Positions 11,552 to 25,330 of a DNA stretch of 64,000 nt are shown in pieces. Position 1 is the stretch's first letter, and each line of letters starts with the position of its first letter. The DNA is from Euglena gracilis (taxonomy: Eukaryota > Euglenida > Euglenophyceae > Euglenales): the NCBI GenBank assembly GCA_039621445.1, contig CP154956.1, forward strand, positions 10,787,443-10,851,442. Reading direction: 5' to 3'. The position numbers and the translations under genes are program-made. Below the pieces are notes generated by a model that did not search any database, was not told the DNA's origin, and worked only from the letters and a program-made list of their open reading frames with translations.

Positions 11552-13101
11552 AGAAGCACAATGCGTACCCAGTCAGCCAGCCACACAACAGGGAATGGTA
11601 CGTCGGGGGGAGGGGCACTCAAGCAGAGGGCAGGGGGGAGGGAGGGCACCAGCGGCCGGGGAAGGGGGGCAGGGGGGGAGGCGCTCGGCCTGGCCAGCTC
11701 ATGCCCGGCCGCGCACAGGCAAGAACGCTGCTGTGGCGCGGGGGTGGCTCGGGTCGGGGGCCGCCGGCAGTGTTGACAGCAGCCTTGCCCCCCCCCCCCC
11801 CGGCTGGGCAGTGGCAGTAGATGGGGCTGCCAATGTGCAGAACGCATGCACAGAACCCTGCGCACACACTGCCACACGCCTGTTGGCCACCTGTGTTGGG
11901 GGCGCCACTTTTTAAAATCCTGAATATATCGCACTTGGGTTTTTTTTACAGATTTAGACATTTCGCACCGCGGTGTTTTTTTTGAAGGATTGTTGTTTTT
12001 TTAAAAATAAATTGCAGGAGTGTTCAGAAAAAAACACAAGGTTTTGGAACCTGACAAAAATGGTCACACAATGCACACGTTTCATGCACGCCAAGCGTCG
12101 GCATCCCCTTCAGCTGAATCGTGGAGGTCTTCCAAAAAAAATTGAACCCCAAAGGCCATTCTCTGACCCATTGTCAGATTATTGGAGGTCCACACACAAT
12201 GACCTCTAATTAGACAGACAGAACTCGACCAGGTGACTTTCTTACAGTGAATGGGCCATGATGTAGCCGAATAAAGGAGAAAACTGTGCCAGACCGTTGA
12301 TCACAGACAAGAAACGCCACCGCCTGAAATGTGTAAGAAGACAATTCTCAACCCCACGTGCAGACATTCAAACCTGTGCGTTCATACTCGACACTTGGGA
12401 TGATGCTGGCATTTGGGGAATAAACCCCCCACTTGCAAACCCCCCGGGGTCCATAGGAGGTCAATTGGCGAAGGGGGGGGGGGTTATACGTGGGGGGTTG
12501 GGAGGTCCCGGAATTGTTGGTGAAAATCCGACCCCCCAAAATGACCCCGAAACCCCCCAAATTGGCAATTGTCAGCAAATTTGGTTAAAATGGCATTTTT
12601 TTTATTATGGTTGGTCTCAAAGAAAAAAATGCCAAAAAAATTGGTTTTTGGGTGGTTTGCGGCCGAAAAAAAATCGTCCCCGGTGGCTTTCATTTTTCTT
12701 CCGGGGGGGGGGGGGGGGGGGGTCCAGGGGTTGGTCGGCCCGAGGGGGGGGGGGTTATAAGCGGGGGGGGGGGGGTAAGTCGATTTCAACAACAGGGAAA
12801 CCGCTGCGCGAGCCAACAATGCCAGCGTTGGGGTCCGGGTCGGGGGGTCTGGGGTTGCAGCGGGGGACGGTCGGGAGGGGCTCAGCGCGAGGCTGGTCAG
12901 CAGCCCAGTGCAGGTCAGGGGGGGGGTGGGGTGGGGGCTGGGAGGCCCCGCAGCCCCGAAGGGCGAACACTGCGCCGACTCCAGCGTGGCCATGGGGGTC
13001 TGTTGTGGGGGCCCTGCAGCGCTCATGGGGGGCGGGGGGAGAGGGGCCCAGAGGAACAATACCTGGTGTCCGAGGCTTTGTTTTAGGACCCGGGTCCGGA
13101 C

Positions 13102-14190
13102 CATACCATTGCTTAGCAACCCCCAGGGGGGGGGGGTCACTTTCCACTCTGAAAAAAACAGTCAGTCACTTTCCCCCCAAAAAAACAGTCAGTCACTTTA
13201 CAGGGTTTCCCACCGATTCGTACTTGGGGACTCCCGAGCCCATTCGTACTTATTCGTACTTATTCGTACTTATTCGTACTTATTCGTACTTATTCGTACT
13301 TCAAAAAAGGGCCATGTACAGCAATAGGTGACCATTTGGTATGCTTCCTTGAGCACATCTTCAACGTTCTGAAACCGGGAAAAGCAAGGAAAACAGCTCA
13401 TTCACTTGAGAAACTATCTAAGTGACGAACTCATTCTGGCGAAATTTGTGGGAAAAAATCGCTGTGAGAAAAAAATACAAAACAGCACAGGAAAAACACA
13501 TTCCTTCTTTGCGACTGATGTTGTCCAGCATGCCATGCACGAACAAATACTCAAGGTGAAACGAGCAAATTGTTCAATGGTGTGCAAAGCGTTCTTCGCA
13601 GTCACCATTGCAAAACATGCAGGACTCCGAGTGGCAGCTGCATCATTTTCGGAGGGAAAAGAGGACATGAGGCATCCTGCAGCGTAAGATATGCATCACA
13701 TACAGAGAAGTGTGAGGGCCCTTCAAGTCAGTGCAATGGTGTAGAAAATTGTACCTTTTCCACTTGGCAATTCGTACTTATTCGTAACTGGGGAATTTTT
13801 CATTCGTACTTATTCGTACTTATTCGTACTTATTCGTATTTTGGCAGATCTCGGCAATTCGTACTTATTCGTACTTATTCGTACTTATTCGTGTACGAAT
13901 CAGTGGGAAACCCTGCACTTTACCCAACCCAAGGGGGGGATCGGCCACTCTTGAAATGCTTATGTTAGCAAGACAAAAATACCAAAAAGAAAAGTCTCAA
14001 AAAAATACCAAAAAAATTCCGGCGCCTTCGGCACCAGGCCAGCCACTTTTTCATTTTTGGGCCTGACCCACCCACCCCTCCCGGGGGGGGGGGGGGGCTC
14101 TTGGCCAGAAAACCAGTCAGTCACTCTGAAAAAAAACCAGTCAGTCACCCCCGGGGGGGGGGAGTGGGACAGGTGTTAAGCAATGGTATG
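13102..14190. mobile_element. TIR element, CATACCATTGCTTA ends, TSD GTCCGGAC/T
   Basis: Fourteen-base inverted ends; flanks differ only at the last base. Interior has TATTCGTACT arrays (13240-13300, 13770-13895) and CAGTCAGTCACTTT units near both ends (13150-13200, 14110-14150). Confidence 0.85.
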
Positions 14191-14461
14191 GTCCGGATCC
14201 ACCTGCCCGCCCCCTGAGGGGGGGGGGGGGCTCTCCAGGGGGTCCAGTCGCTTGCAACTGGAAAAAAATTCTGGGAACGGGTCCGGGGTCATAGTGATGA
14301 TCCGCGGTTTTCATTACCGACCCAGGGGCGGGGGAGGCTCTACTGCTTCTCCTTTATTGAAGCTTCACCCTTGGAGCCCAAATTCAGGAAAACCCCGCCT
14401 CCAGCGGGATACCCACTTGGCCTGAAGCTCGGCCAGGACCCACCCATGCACACCCACACAC

Positions 14462-14960
14462 CATACTTGCAGTTAGTGCGCCGCGGCGCTCCTGCCGCGG
14501 CGCAAAAATTTTTTTTCCGCGGTGGTCGCGGCGCACAGAAAGATTTTTGCCGCGGCTGTCGCGGCACGAGCAAAATTTATTGCCGCGGTGGTCGCGGCGC
14601 AAGCGGAAAAATTTTCCGCGGTGGTTGCGGCACAAAAATTTTTTCTGCCCGCAGCTCAAGAACGTATTGGCAGCAACACAACACCCAACATTTTTTTGGT
14701 GGAAACAATTAGATTGATAGAAGGTGCTCACCCGGGCTTTGGCAAAACAAAGTGTTGCCAAGGTAGCACCAGTCCCACCCGTTGAATTTTTCCAAAAAAA
14801 AGTTTCCGCGGCGGTCGCGGCGCACACATAAACCAGTGCCGCGGCATTCGCGGCGCACAGAAAAAATTTTGCCGCGGCGCTGCCGGTTACAAAAAAAAAT
14901 TTTCCGCGGTGGTCGCGGCGCACGGTAACATTTTTTCCGGTCGCACTAACTGCAAGTATG
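14462..14960. mobile_element. TIR element, CATACTTGCAGTTAGTGCG ends, TSD CCACACAC
   Basis: Nineteen-base inverted ends and exact 8-bp repeats at 14454-14461 and 14961-14968. The interior is about ten units of a hairpin-forming CCGCGGTGGTCGCGGCGCA repeat separated by A/T-rich spacers, reading into Lys/Phe-rich frames that are not genes. Confidence 0.9.
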
Positions 14961-14968
14961 CCACACAC

Positions 14969-17900
14969 CCGCTTCCCCCCGTGTCGCAGAACTTCAGAAA
15001 ATCTCTGGCTGGTAAAGGCATTGGCCGAAGGACGCATTGGAGAGGATCCAGGGGTCCATGGTGACCCCCCCCCCTCCCAGGCGCTTGGCCCAAGCCACCA
15101 TGGAAGGTAAGGCCGGGGGGGGGGGGGGGCAACGTTCGGGGGCAAAGTTCGCATGTTAAAATTTCGGCCGGCCATCGCATTCGCAAGAGAGGGGGGCAAG
15201 TTTTTTTAATGGGAGGAGGGGGCGGGCCAAGCGCCCGGTGGGGGAGATACGCTGCGGGTTCTAATCAATCATTTTTGAGGTCAGTGGCGTTCATTGCAAT
15301 TTTATGCAAAATTTCATGAGGAGGCAGCACACAACCACCCCTGGAGCCACCGTGGGCAGAAGGGAGGAGGCACTGGAGGCACAACGAATGAGCAAGGGGA
15401 ATCTCAGGTCCCCCAGCTGCAGATCGGGCCCTAAATGGGACAGGGAATCCTGGTAGCAGAGGTGTGCTGAGGGACAGGAACAGGGAGGAGACACCACCGG
15501 AAACGGTGAACAGTCTGGAAAGAGATCGAATCGGTCAGCAGGTGCCAGGACCAGGGAGTCACTTAGTGACCCCCCCCGGGGGGGGGGGGCACTTTCCCCG
15601 GGCCCAAATCCACCCACCCACTTTTTTCAAAAACCCACCCACCCACCCACCCAAGACCCCGGGGGGCGGGGGGTCAACCACCCACCCAACCAAACCACCC
15701 ACCCACCCAAAATCCAGCCTTTTTCAATCCGGCCTTCGGTTGGGCAAAAGCCTGACCCACGACATACCCCACCCCTGGGGGGGGGGGTCCCGGGCCCCAA
15801 CCCACCCGCCCACCGACAGGGGTTACCAGGGTTAACATTGATATGCTGTTTTTGGCTAAACACAAGTTGGATCACGGAGGAAAACCCCTCCAGCAACAAA
15901 TATTTGTGTCTATGGTATTTTGCCACGAAATTTGCCACTTACTCGCAGCAACTACCAATCAAGTGTTTTGAAAAGAGAAAAATGGTAATAAGATGAAGCA
16001 AAAAGAAGCAACTGAAAGCAAAATACCAAAATAATTCAAAAAGTTTGCAACTCAAAAAAGGCTGAGTTTTCCAATTCATTTCTGACTGCCTGAAAAGGAC
16101 TCAAAAACAGAATTCAACCAAACCGGCTTCACAACCTGTGTGGCCAACCGCACACCGCCGCTGACAAAATAGAGGCCCGGGGAGCAGCCGGGGCTCTCCC
16201 TCGGTTTGTCCCATCGGATGGGGGGGCGGCAGCAGATGCGGCCACCGGGCGCCGATTAGAGAGGGGCGATGGGTGGGGGGCAGGGGCCGGGACAGCTGCG
16301 CTGAAAAAGGAAAAGCAAAGATGATCGGACTAAACAAATAAATTAAATTGAATTAATTGGAATACATAAACAAATAAATAAATAAATAAATAAATAAAAT
16401 AAAATAAAATAAAATAAAATAAAATAATATTAAATTTCAATTTGACAAGATAAATTAATATATCAATGGCAGCTATACTCTAAATGGACCCCCTGTGTGC
16501 ACTGTGGCTGTTTTTTGGTGCCTTTTATCCCTTCTTCTGGCCTGGCGCTGTTGCTCTAAATGGACCCCCCCGAGGGGGGGTCCGTGTAGAGTGGCTAGTG
16601 GGTCAAAATAGTTTTTTTGCGTTAATGATGGAATAGGGTTAGGTGCTCGGCTTAGGGTTAGGGTTAGGCCTAACTTATAGACGGGTGTTAGGTGTACAAG
16701 TTAGGCCTAATCCTAACCCTAAGTCGCACACCTAACCCTATTCCATCATTAACGCAAAAAAAAATGGACCCCCCCCGGACACTCTAAATGGACCCCCCCG
16801 GGGGGTCCATTTAGAGTATGGCTGCCATATCAATATAATTAGATCATATCAATGAAGAATATAAACAAATAATAATCATCACAGTCCGGACAAAAACGAC
16901 GGGAAACAAAAAATATGCGAATCCACCCAATTTTTCCCATAGTTTTTTTCCGTCATATCCTTCTCCTCTATCTCTACCCTTTCTGTACTCCTTTGGACGG
17001 GCCATGTTCAGGGTGGTCAAACTTCAACAACAAATCAATGGGGTTATGACATATGGTCAACTTTGGGCCTCTTTTTGGAAAATACAAAAAAAGACACCCA
17101 GAAAATCATTTTGACCATTTTTTTGAAACTTTAAATTGCTTTTTGCTGAAAATTTTTTCATCACAAGAGGGTATCACAAAAAAAATCAACATTTTCCCTG
17201 GAAAATTGAATTCTCCCATCATTAATTTTGCCAAACCGCGTCATTTTTTGTCCGGACTGTAATCAAAATATCAAATGATACTGCAAAATAGACAAAAGAA
17301 GAAAGAAACCAATATTTTTTAATAAAGAAATAAAAAGAAACAATAAATAGAAGAGAACAACCAGGGTTGTTTACCTCCAGAAACCACAAATGAGGTGTCG
17401 CCTATTTTCGGCCATTTTCGAACATTCCAGTCATTATGGATGGGACCATTCCAGTCGTTTAGGCCATTTCGGGCCATTTCTGGTCATTTTAAACCATCAT
17501 TGAAGTCATTTTGAACCGTCTAGAAGCACGTTGTGGATGAATATGCCCAAAAGTGCCCAAAAATGGCCCCCAAATTGCCCGAAAATGGTTGATACTGCCC
17601 ACACTTGTCAAAAAAAACAACATGATACTAATGTGCCCAACATGATACTACCTCTCCCCAAAGGCGCTTGGACTAGGATTTTGGCACATCTTCGCCTGCA
17701 AATCACCCGATGATGCATTTCCGGCCTGTTTTGTCAGGTGAAAAATGTTGCATCCAGTGTGTGTTACATCACGGCAGATGGAACGGCATCGGCAAAGAGG
17801 GCCGGCCGAAAGCTACCCAGGGAGTGACACGTTTCAAGGGAGGGATAGAGACTGGTTTTTGAAGTTTTGAGGAAAGTCAGGCTGAAAGTGCTATGTCTCA

Positions 17901-18266
17901 TGCAATTCGTGTTGGCTCCATTTCACAAATTTGCCTCCGAAAGTTGGACTTTGGCCGTAACTTGCCTCCTTGCCCCCCCCCCATTCTTGGCCAATTTTGC
18001 ACACAGACTACTGACATTTGCAACAGGCACAACCCCCCACCAGGGTTGGCACCCTGACCCCCCCCCGGCTCATTGGCCCGGGCCATGTTGGCCCCAATGG
18101 GCCGGGGGGCCAAATTCGGGGGGCCGTGTTGATCCCAACGACCAAGGGGGGGCAACGAGCCGCCTAGCCAGAATGCCTCAAAAGGGGGTGTCCATATCGG
18201 CCCCAACAGGCCAGGGGGCCAACTTTGGGGGGCATGCTGGCCCCAACAGGGGGGTGGGGGCAACAA
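14969..18266. other. No convincing gene; CCACCCA repeats and AT-rich DNA
   Basis: A MDPWILSNASFG frame at 15065-15010 (minus) has good codon bias but no clear borders. 15610-15720 is CCACCCA-rich. 16370-16440 is an AAATA array. 17400-17520 holds GGCCATTTT repeats. Confidence 0.45.
16468..16826. mobile_element. Palindromic MITE with TTAGGG core, TSD ATATCAAT
   Basis: Ends GGCAGCYATACTCTAAATGG, about 26 bp with one mismatch, with exact 8-bp repeats at 16460-16467 and 16827-16834. Two inner arms (about 16610-16680 and 16700-16768) form a long imperfect palindrome containing GGGTTAGGG tracts. End sequence differs from the CAG...CTG elements, so this is a separate family; the 8-bp duplication would fit hAT- or P-like transposition. 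Confidence 0.9.
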
Positions 18267-18274
18267 GTCGGGGC

Positions 18275-18549
18275 CAGGGGTTTTTTAAAGACCGGGGAGG
18301 AGGGGGGGGGTGCCCCCCCCCTCCCCACCCCCCTGGGGGGCCCCCCCCGGGGGGGGGGGGGGGGGGTCCCGGGGGACCCACAAAAAATGGCCAAAAATCG
18401 CGAAAAGTGCTAAAAATAGCACTTTTTTGGCGCCGAAAAGTATATCCCACCGCCCTCCGGGGGGACCCCCCCGGGGGGGGGCTCGGCCGGACCCACCCAC
18501 CCTACCCCCCCCTCCCCCCCCCGGGGGTCCACGACTAAAAAAACCCCTG
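18275..18549. mobile_element. TIR element, CAGGGGTTTTTT ends, TSD GTCGGGGC/G
   Basis: Inverted ends of about 13 bases; 7 of 8 duplication bases match. A related left end (CAGGGGTTTTTTTTTTAAG) is at about 43298. Confidence 0.78.
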
Positions 18550-18851
18550 GTCGGGGGGGGGGGGGGGGCTGCCCCTGTGGCAGACCAGGCCGCGGGAGGC
18601 GTGACTGTCGCAGGATTTTGTGCGCCTCGCGGTTGCGAAGGTTCCCGTTCCCGTTCCACCTCCAATGGTGTGATCCAATGGATCACGCACTTCCAGGTCC
18701 AATTTGGAAGGTCTTTCAATTCTCGCTCTTCCAGAAACGGGTCAGCAGGTGTCACCATCATCCCAGCCAAGGCGGCAACACCCCAAGGCCTTTTGCTGCG
18801 GACCATCCAACGTGACAGTTAGCAGTGCAGCCCCAGCATGATAACTTCCCC

Positions 18852-19260
<409 letters not shown>

Positions 19261-19262
19261 AC

Positions 19263-19312
19263 CACCTCGACGTCGTACCGCTTCACCGTCAGCGAGGTGG
19301 TGAACATCTTTC
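19263..19312 (-). CDS. Candidate isolated exon, KMFTTSLTVKRYDVEV
   Basis: Minus-strand reading: acceptor TTCAGCAG, then an open segment with high third-position GC, then a GT donor that runs straight into the (CA)n tract. It ends in phase 0, matching the phase-0 start of the exon at 4649-4554, so it could be an upstream exon of that gene across a 14.6 kb intron. That link is inference only. Confidence 0.4.
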
Positions 19313-22300
19313 CTGCTGAATGGCAGGAAAGATGGCCAAGAGTACGACACCCCCCATTTCTCTTCCTTTTGTATGCAATTTTCCGCTTTCCAATAACTGA
19401 TCCCACCGGAACGTAATGTCTTTTCATTTATTGTCGCCTTTGCGCTCCATCTTTATATCCAATGCTTGTTGTATTCCATTGTTTGTCCATTGGAAGTTGA
19501 CCTGCTGAGTATGGTTGTTGTCCATTTTTTCAGTGCGCTAGTTAACATTTGTGCCTATCCGGTTTATTCATTGTCAATTTTTAGCTCGTGCTTTACACCC
19601 CCTTGCTGTTTTTCGTCGCACACGGGCGGACGTATTCTGACATTATTTATCCCTTACTGGTGCATTTTTTTTAAAATCCAACAAATGACTGCTGTTCCGT
19701 TGGATGGGTTTCATTTCATATGTGTGTATTATGCTCTGAAAGAATGTGTTCAAAGGTTTTTTTGTAAAAGAAAAGAATACCATGTCTACCATAGTCCAAG
19801 GTTTCTGATATGTTATGGCATTCAGCTTTAACCTCGGCACACTTGGTGGGAAAACTGGCGAAAGTTCCACATCTTTGTGCAAAATAGCAAAACCGTGAAT
19901 GATGACAACTTCACTTGAGGAAAACCTATCCCATGTGTACGTCATTGCACACTGGTTCTCAGCCATTCCAGCATTTCTTCACCATGCCTCCTTTTCCTCT
20001 CAGATGGCCTGGGTTTTTTTTTTTAGGCACTCCAATTTTCCCCAATCCCAGACAAAATAAACCCTTTGAGCTGCCTGTTTTTTTGTTTCCATTTCCACCA
20101 TAATCACAACCCCAGCTTGACCCCATACCCATAGTGTGCTTAACAGCGTATTACACGGTCTGGTTTCAAGAAAATTGATAAAAGTAGTGCTGTGAGGGGC
20201 GGATAGCCAATTGTGACATCCAAACCCAATCAACCGGTTATATGTAAAGGATGTTGATTTAATCTGCCCGCCAATGGTATTTATTTTTGTGTTGCACTTG
20301 CTTAGAATGCAAGGGGCACTGCCGCTGTGCTAACCCTTTCCCCAACAAAGGTCGCTGATTTGCTTGGTTTACATCTGTGGCCAACCCCCCTTCCATCTTC
20401 TTTAGCCCTGTCTTTAGAGCGGGTCCAAACGGGGATCCGGCCAGAGACTCCAGGTTCGGCAGAATCTGGCGTTGAGCGTCCTGCCATGACGAATGCTGCA
20501 ACTATTGAAAGATCGTGCACCCACCAATGGTGACTGATCCGCATTTTCCTGCATTATCGAAGTTGCCCTTTCCAACGGCCTGCCGCAGTTCTGGCAAAAT
20601 CATTTTTATTGGCAAGGGCCACCAACCCCACAGCCATGGCGATTGTCCTGTCACAGGTGGCTGTGAGCGTGCCATATATGTCGGCTTTGTCTCCTGTGGT
20701 ATCCGCTTTGCAGGAATGCCTACCTCTAGAGGAACAACCATGGGCGGCCGCGCTCCAGGCTTCAGCATGGCGGCTTACCGGCCTCGCCGCAGCCCTCTGG
20801 TTCTGGTATGGGTGTTTTTCCGACTGAGCTCACAGTGAGGATTCATTTTCCACCACCCCTCATGCTTCCGTGGCTTTCTCTCTTAGCTGCAGGGTCAGCA
20901 TTTTTTGCGACCGATGCATTTGAGGCATGGCAGAAGCGCCTGGGTGAGCCATATGACGGGAGCATCCCCATTCGGCAAGGCGTCATTGCCTCGGTCACCA
21001 ATAGTATGCGTAGTGGGGGATTTCTGAGGAATGATCCCGTCAGCCACGCTCCCCTCCACCGTCTCTGGCGTGGTGGGAGCCGCCTATCATGGGCAGGCTC
21101 TGGACCCAAGCGTCCTCGACTCAACCCTCAGCAGCCCTGCTGAGGGTATCGCGAGCCTGAGCAATGGGAGACCGGTGTACCTCCTCGAGGCACCGTCCCC
21201 CCGCAGATTTTCCGCGAGCCCGAGCACTGGGAGACCAGCGGGACTTCTCGGCCCGCTGTCTCCCCTCGGCGCTCTTTCTCACCTACCCAGGCACGGGCGC
21301 AGGGTTCGGACTCGACTGCCTCCCCGCGAGCAGTCGATTCGTTCCCCCCAGCCACGGCCTGCGGTACTGCCTCGGGTCCCTGTGCCTGCCTGCCTTTTCC
21401 CTGTGCCCCCACCATTTCCTCTCGGCGAGCCTATGAAGCCCAACAATCGCAGTTGTATGCAAGGCCGGGATATCTGAGCTTTGCCACAAACGTTCAAAAC
21501 CCCCACCATTCTTCCCAACCCGTTGCTTCTAACGTTGTGGGGAATCTGTTCTTTTCTCTCAAGGGTCCCGCATTCTTTCAGTGAGAGGCTAACTGTTCTG
21601 AATGCACATTTAAGGAAACTACCAAGCGAAATGAAGTCATTTACAGGTCTCCATCCGACCCAGGAGTGTGGTTGGGATTCTGCTGCCTGTTGGTTTTGCA
21701 GAAATGTGCAAACATACTCCATACAATTGTAGCGAGTGGATTGCGACCATTCAGACACCTTTGTCTAACGCTGATATGGGGGCCAGGTATTTCATGTGGC
21801 TTTTTGAAGTATGGTCTGGGGAGGCCACGTTGAGAGATGCACTCACAACCATCCCGCCACCTGCTCTCTTTTGGCTAGCCACATCCGTGGTCCGAGGGGC
21901 AAATGCTCTTTCGCTCAACAGTCACAGGGTGCGGCCCAAAACCCGTTTCACGCCGCCCGTGATTTTAGGTCACACTCCGGCCATTTTCTGTTGTGATCTG
22001 GAAGGGGAAGCATTGATACCCTTTGCCATGGATACCTTTGAAAGGAGGGTGGGTCAGTTGGATCACCCACGAAATTGCCGCCCAAAACCTGAGCAATGTA
22101 ATCTGTGTTTTCGGCCCTCAACGCACAAATTGTTTAGGTCTACAACTTTCTGACTGTTCTGTGTATCCAAGGGTCAGCCCCACGCCTGGGCGAGAGGGCA
22201 CCAAATCGTCGCCTGCATTATGTATGCGCGTCAATGTCTCTACTCCAATCCGACAATCTCTGGGCTCCGATCTACAGTCGGACCTCCTGGAGAGGAATTT

Positions 22301-22429
22301 TTAGGGGTTCTCCTCACATCCGTTCTAAGAGGTCGATCAGGCTTCCCATCCCAGTCATTTCTCACACGGTGTCCTCCATTGCCATCCCATTGGTCAGCCA
22401 CGGAAGACCTGTTCTCTCCTGTTGCATCC

Positions 22430-22836
22430 CCAACTGTTCTCCATTTGATTTTTGCCAGTTTGAATTGTGGTGGTGCCGCAGAAAAATATTTGCAGTTTTT
22501 GGCGCTCGGAGATCGATGCGATATAGATGTTATAGATGTTATTTTTTTCCTCCAAGAGGTTTCGGAGGCATTTGACGTCCATTTTTTTCACAGCTTCCAA
22601 GTTCCAAGTTTTCTCCTACACACCATTTCGAAGGGGAGGGGGGAAGCAATCCTGGTACGAAAGTCAATATTCCGGTTGTGTGTGCAAAAACCAGGTGCGT
22701 CGAAATTTTCCACGGTGATGTGTTTGGACGGTGTTTTAGTGGTTGTCCTGCACTTCCTGCACTTCCCAACGAGTGGCATTTTATCTTGGCAAACATTGAC
22801 ATTCCCCCTGGGTGTTTTCACAACGCTTGGAAGAAA

Positions 22837-22897
<61 letters not shown>

Positions 22898-23215
22898 GGC
22901 ATTTGTTTCTGATCTTCTCCGGTTGAGGCCAGCACCTCTGATGGTCATGGAGGGGCTTTCAACGAGGAAGTGGGAAAAGCAAAGCCACCACGGCTCTATC
23001 GGGCCCTTGGACCAGAGGGGGCATGGAGTTCCCTGTTCATCCCCTATGTTTTTGAAGAAATCACAAAATCGCACGATACGACGGAGTCGGTTGATAGAAA
23101 CAAAGATCGATTTTACACTCCTAAGCAGCATCCATCCATGATGGAGAGTTATCTCCAAATGAATCATGGAGGGCATCTCGACACACAAGGCCGTTGTTTT
23201 AAAAGTGGAAGCACC
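22430..23215 (+). pseudogene. APE-type endonuclease domain of the LINE, frameshifted
   Basis: Opens with IFASLNCGGAAEKYLQFL, then a LQEV-type motif, GRGEAILVRKS, FILANIDIPP, a GDFN-like LMVMEG...FNEEVGKAK stretch, ETKIDFTLLSSIHP and finally STHKAVVLKVE (SDH-like). At least three frame changes, plus a 50-base poly(A), break it. Confidence 0.7.
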
Positions 23216-24959
23216 CCTCCGCCCCATCCCATCGCCATCAAAGTGGAGTGCTCTCCAAACTAGTGCACTACGAAATTATAGGGTTTACCTGCATCTTTTC
23301 CCAACAAGTCCACCTGACAAATTTATTGGGTTATGCAGACATTTTGCAACGTCGATGGTAGGGCGCCCTCGGTCGGAAGAAACGAGAGGGCATTGGATGG
23401 AAAGGGCAAGATTGTGTGCGCAGGTGATCAAACCGCTCAGGCCATTGTAGATGAGATAGACCAAAATTGAGGCTGATCGACTGGGAATGCTCAGTCTTAA
23501 GTTTATAAGTTTTAGTGCCTCCGAAATTTCTGTTGATTCTGTTGTGTCTAATTGTTTGCCGCCAAGAGACGCCAATTTCTGGTGATGCAATCAGCTCCAA
23601 TGGCATTTTCTTCCCTTCTGAAAGCGTCTCATTTTTGAAGGAAGTCTTTATTCAAACCCAGGAACTCTTTGGGGCTCGAGCCATAGCCATGGATCTCACA
23701 TTTCTTCTCCAACACATGGAAACCTGCCAATCCACCAACCACGGGGTTTAGCTGACGAGCCCCCTTACATGATCAATTGTTGCGGATATGCAAATGGTAC
23801 ACACGCAATTTTTCACCATTCACTGTAGGGTGTGACGTAGAGCTGAGCTCTTTGGGAGACCACCCCGGCCCGGCCCGGGAAAAACGCTCATTTTCGGCTC
23901 AAAAACAGGTTTTCCGGGTCAAGGAGGCCCAAAAACATACTTTTGGGCAAAAAAAAATTCTGTTTTTTTCGACTTTTTTGGCCCGGTTTTGACCCAAAGT
24001 CAGTGTGTAAGTGTTGGGTTGCCCCAACACTTACAGCAATGTCAGCCGAGGTGTCCAAAATCCGGAGTGCTCCTCCGCCGAACTGCCAACAAACGGCTGT
24101 CATCGGAAAAAAGACGAAGAAAGAAGTTTTCTCGTTTTGAATGACGGGGTGTGGGGGGCCTTCAACCCTTGTGCGAAATGCAGCACTCCGAAGAATTTTG
24201 AGACACAAAAACTGACCAACCCCCATTCTGTCCTCCTGAACCCCTCCCTGTCTCAACCATGAGGTTCCGTCGGCCCATGGGGTTTGAGTGTGCACTTGCA
24301 ACCGATCGAAGAACCTCGAACGGCCTGAAATTCACTGCATCCCATTGGCGAAAGGCAAACGACAGGGCCTGCCTTCGAAGATTGCAAAAAGCGTTCGACT
24401 CGTCCCAATCTCCAACCCAGAATGCACCAGACTTGTGGCACCAAAAATACAACAGCCACCGCATCATCATGGCAAAGTGCAACGGCGAATCCTCCTTGCG
24501 AAATGCAAAAGAATACCACGGAGGGAACTAGCCATAGACTTCCACCCTCGTAGCAGCCCGACCAAACACTGCGGCCGCCTAAAGCCTTCAAAAACTCCAA
24601 AATTCCAAATTCCAAAATTCCAAAATGATTGGCCTGGCATTGTGTAACAGCCCACGTTGGCTCTTTTTCAGATAAAAAGGTGTGCTGCCGTATCAGAATA
24701 AAAAGAAGGTGATCCCTCTTGCAAAGTTTGTGACCATTGTGCCACAGTGTCCCATACCACCTGGGGGATTCCCTGAAAACAGAAAGCGGAAGACCGTCAA
24801 CATTGGAGGCCTCAGAAACGTGCCCGGCAACGGAGAGCAAAACCACCGCAGACACCGCAAACCAGCAATAGAATGTCAGCAGACAGTGATGTGCTGGTGA
24901 TTGGTCGACAGTGACTGGGGATACTGTGGTCCATATTATGGTCTATTGGTGGGATGGTC

Positions 24960-25330
24960 CACCAAACCACCTCTTTTTGTTCCCGCCATGGCCCTGGCAA
25001 CATCCCCCTCCGCTCTGACCACTGTGAGGGTTTCCAGTGTGATGGGTGAACGCCCATTTGATGCAATAAGACAGCTCGAGCAGGCCATGGCACATTGTGC
25101 CAGTAGAATACTCAGACACAGACCGGATCCCATTCTCACAGTCCGGCTCCTCCAAGCTTTTGCTGTGTCTAGTGGTGATTATCGGCTTGCTCCAATATCA
25201 CTGCGTGAGCAGTGGGTGCACCCAGCACAGGCCCAAGTGCAAAAACCTGTGAGGAAATTGGCCCATTTACCCCAATGGTTTCCAAAGACGTTTATTTCAT
25301 TGCTCATCGCCCGGGGTGCCTTGCTTTCCC
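24960..25330 (+). pseudogene. RT thumb/connection-like segment of the LINE
   Basis: ERPFDAIRQLEQAMAHCASR, then ILTVRLLQAFAVSSGDYRL and RKLAHLP, in the position and style of the region after the RT catalytic motif in LINE polyproteins. The RT core upstream (23.3-24.9 kb) is too degraded to align by eye and appears interrupted at about 23.86-24.04 kb. Confidence 0.5.

Noticed and set aside
12297-13331. 344-codon plus-strand frame
   Set aside because: Gly-rich from G runs, ends in the TATTCGTACT array, and codon bias is absent.
16640-16740. True telomere or chromosome end
   Set aside because: Only a few TTAGGG units in both orientations, enclosed in a MITE with target duplications.
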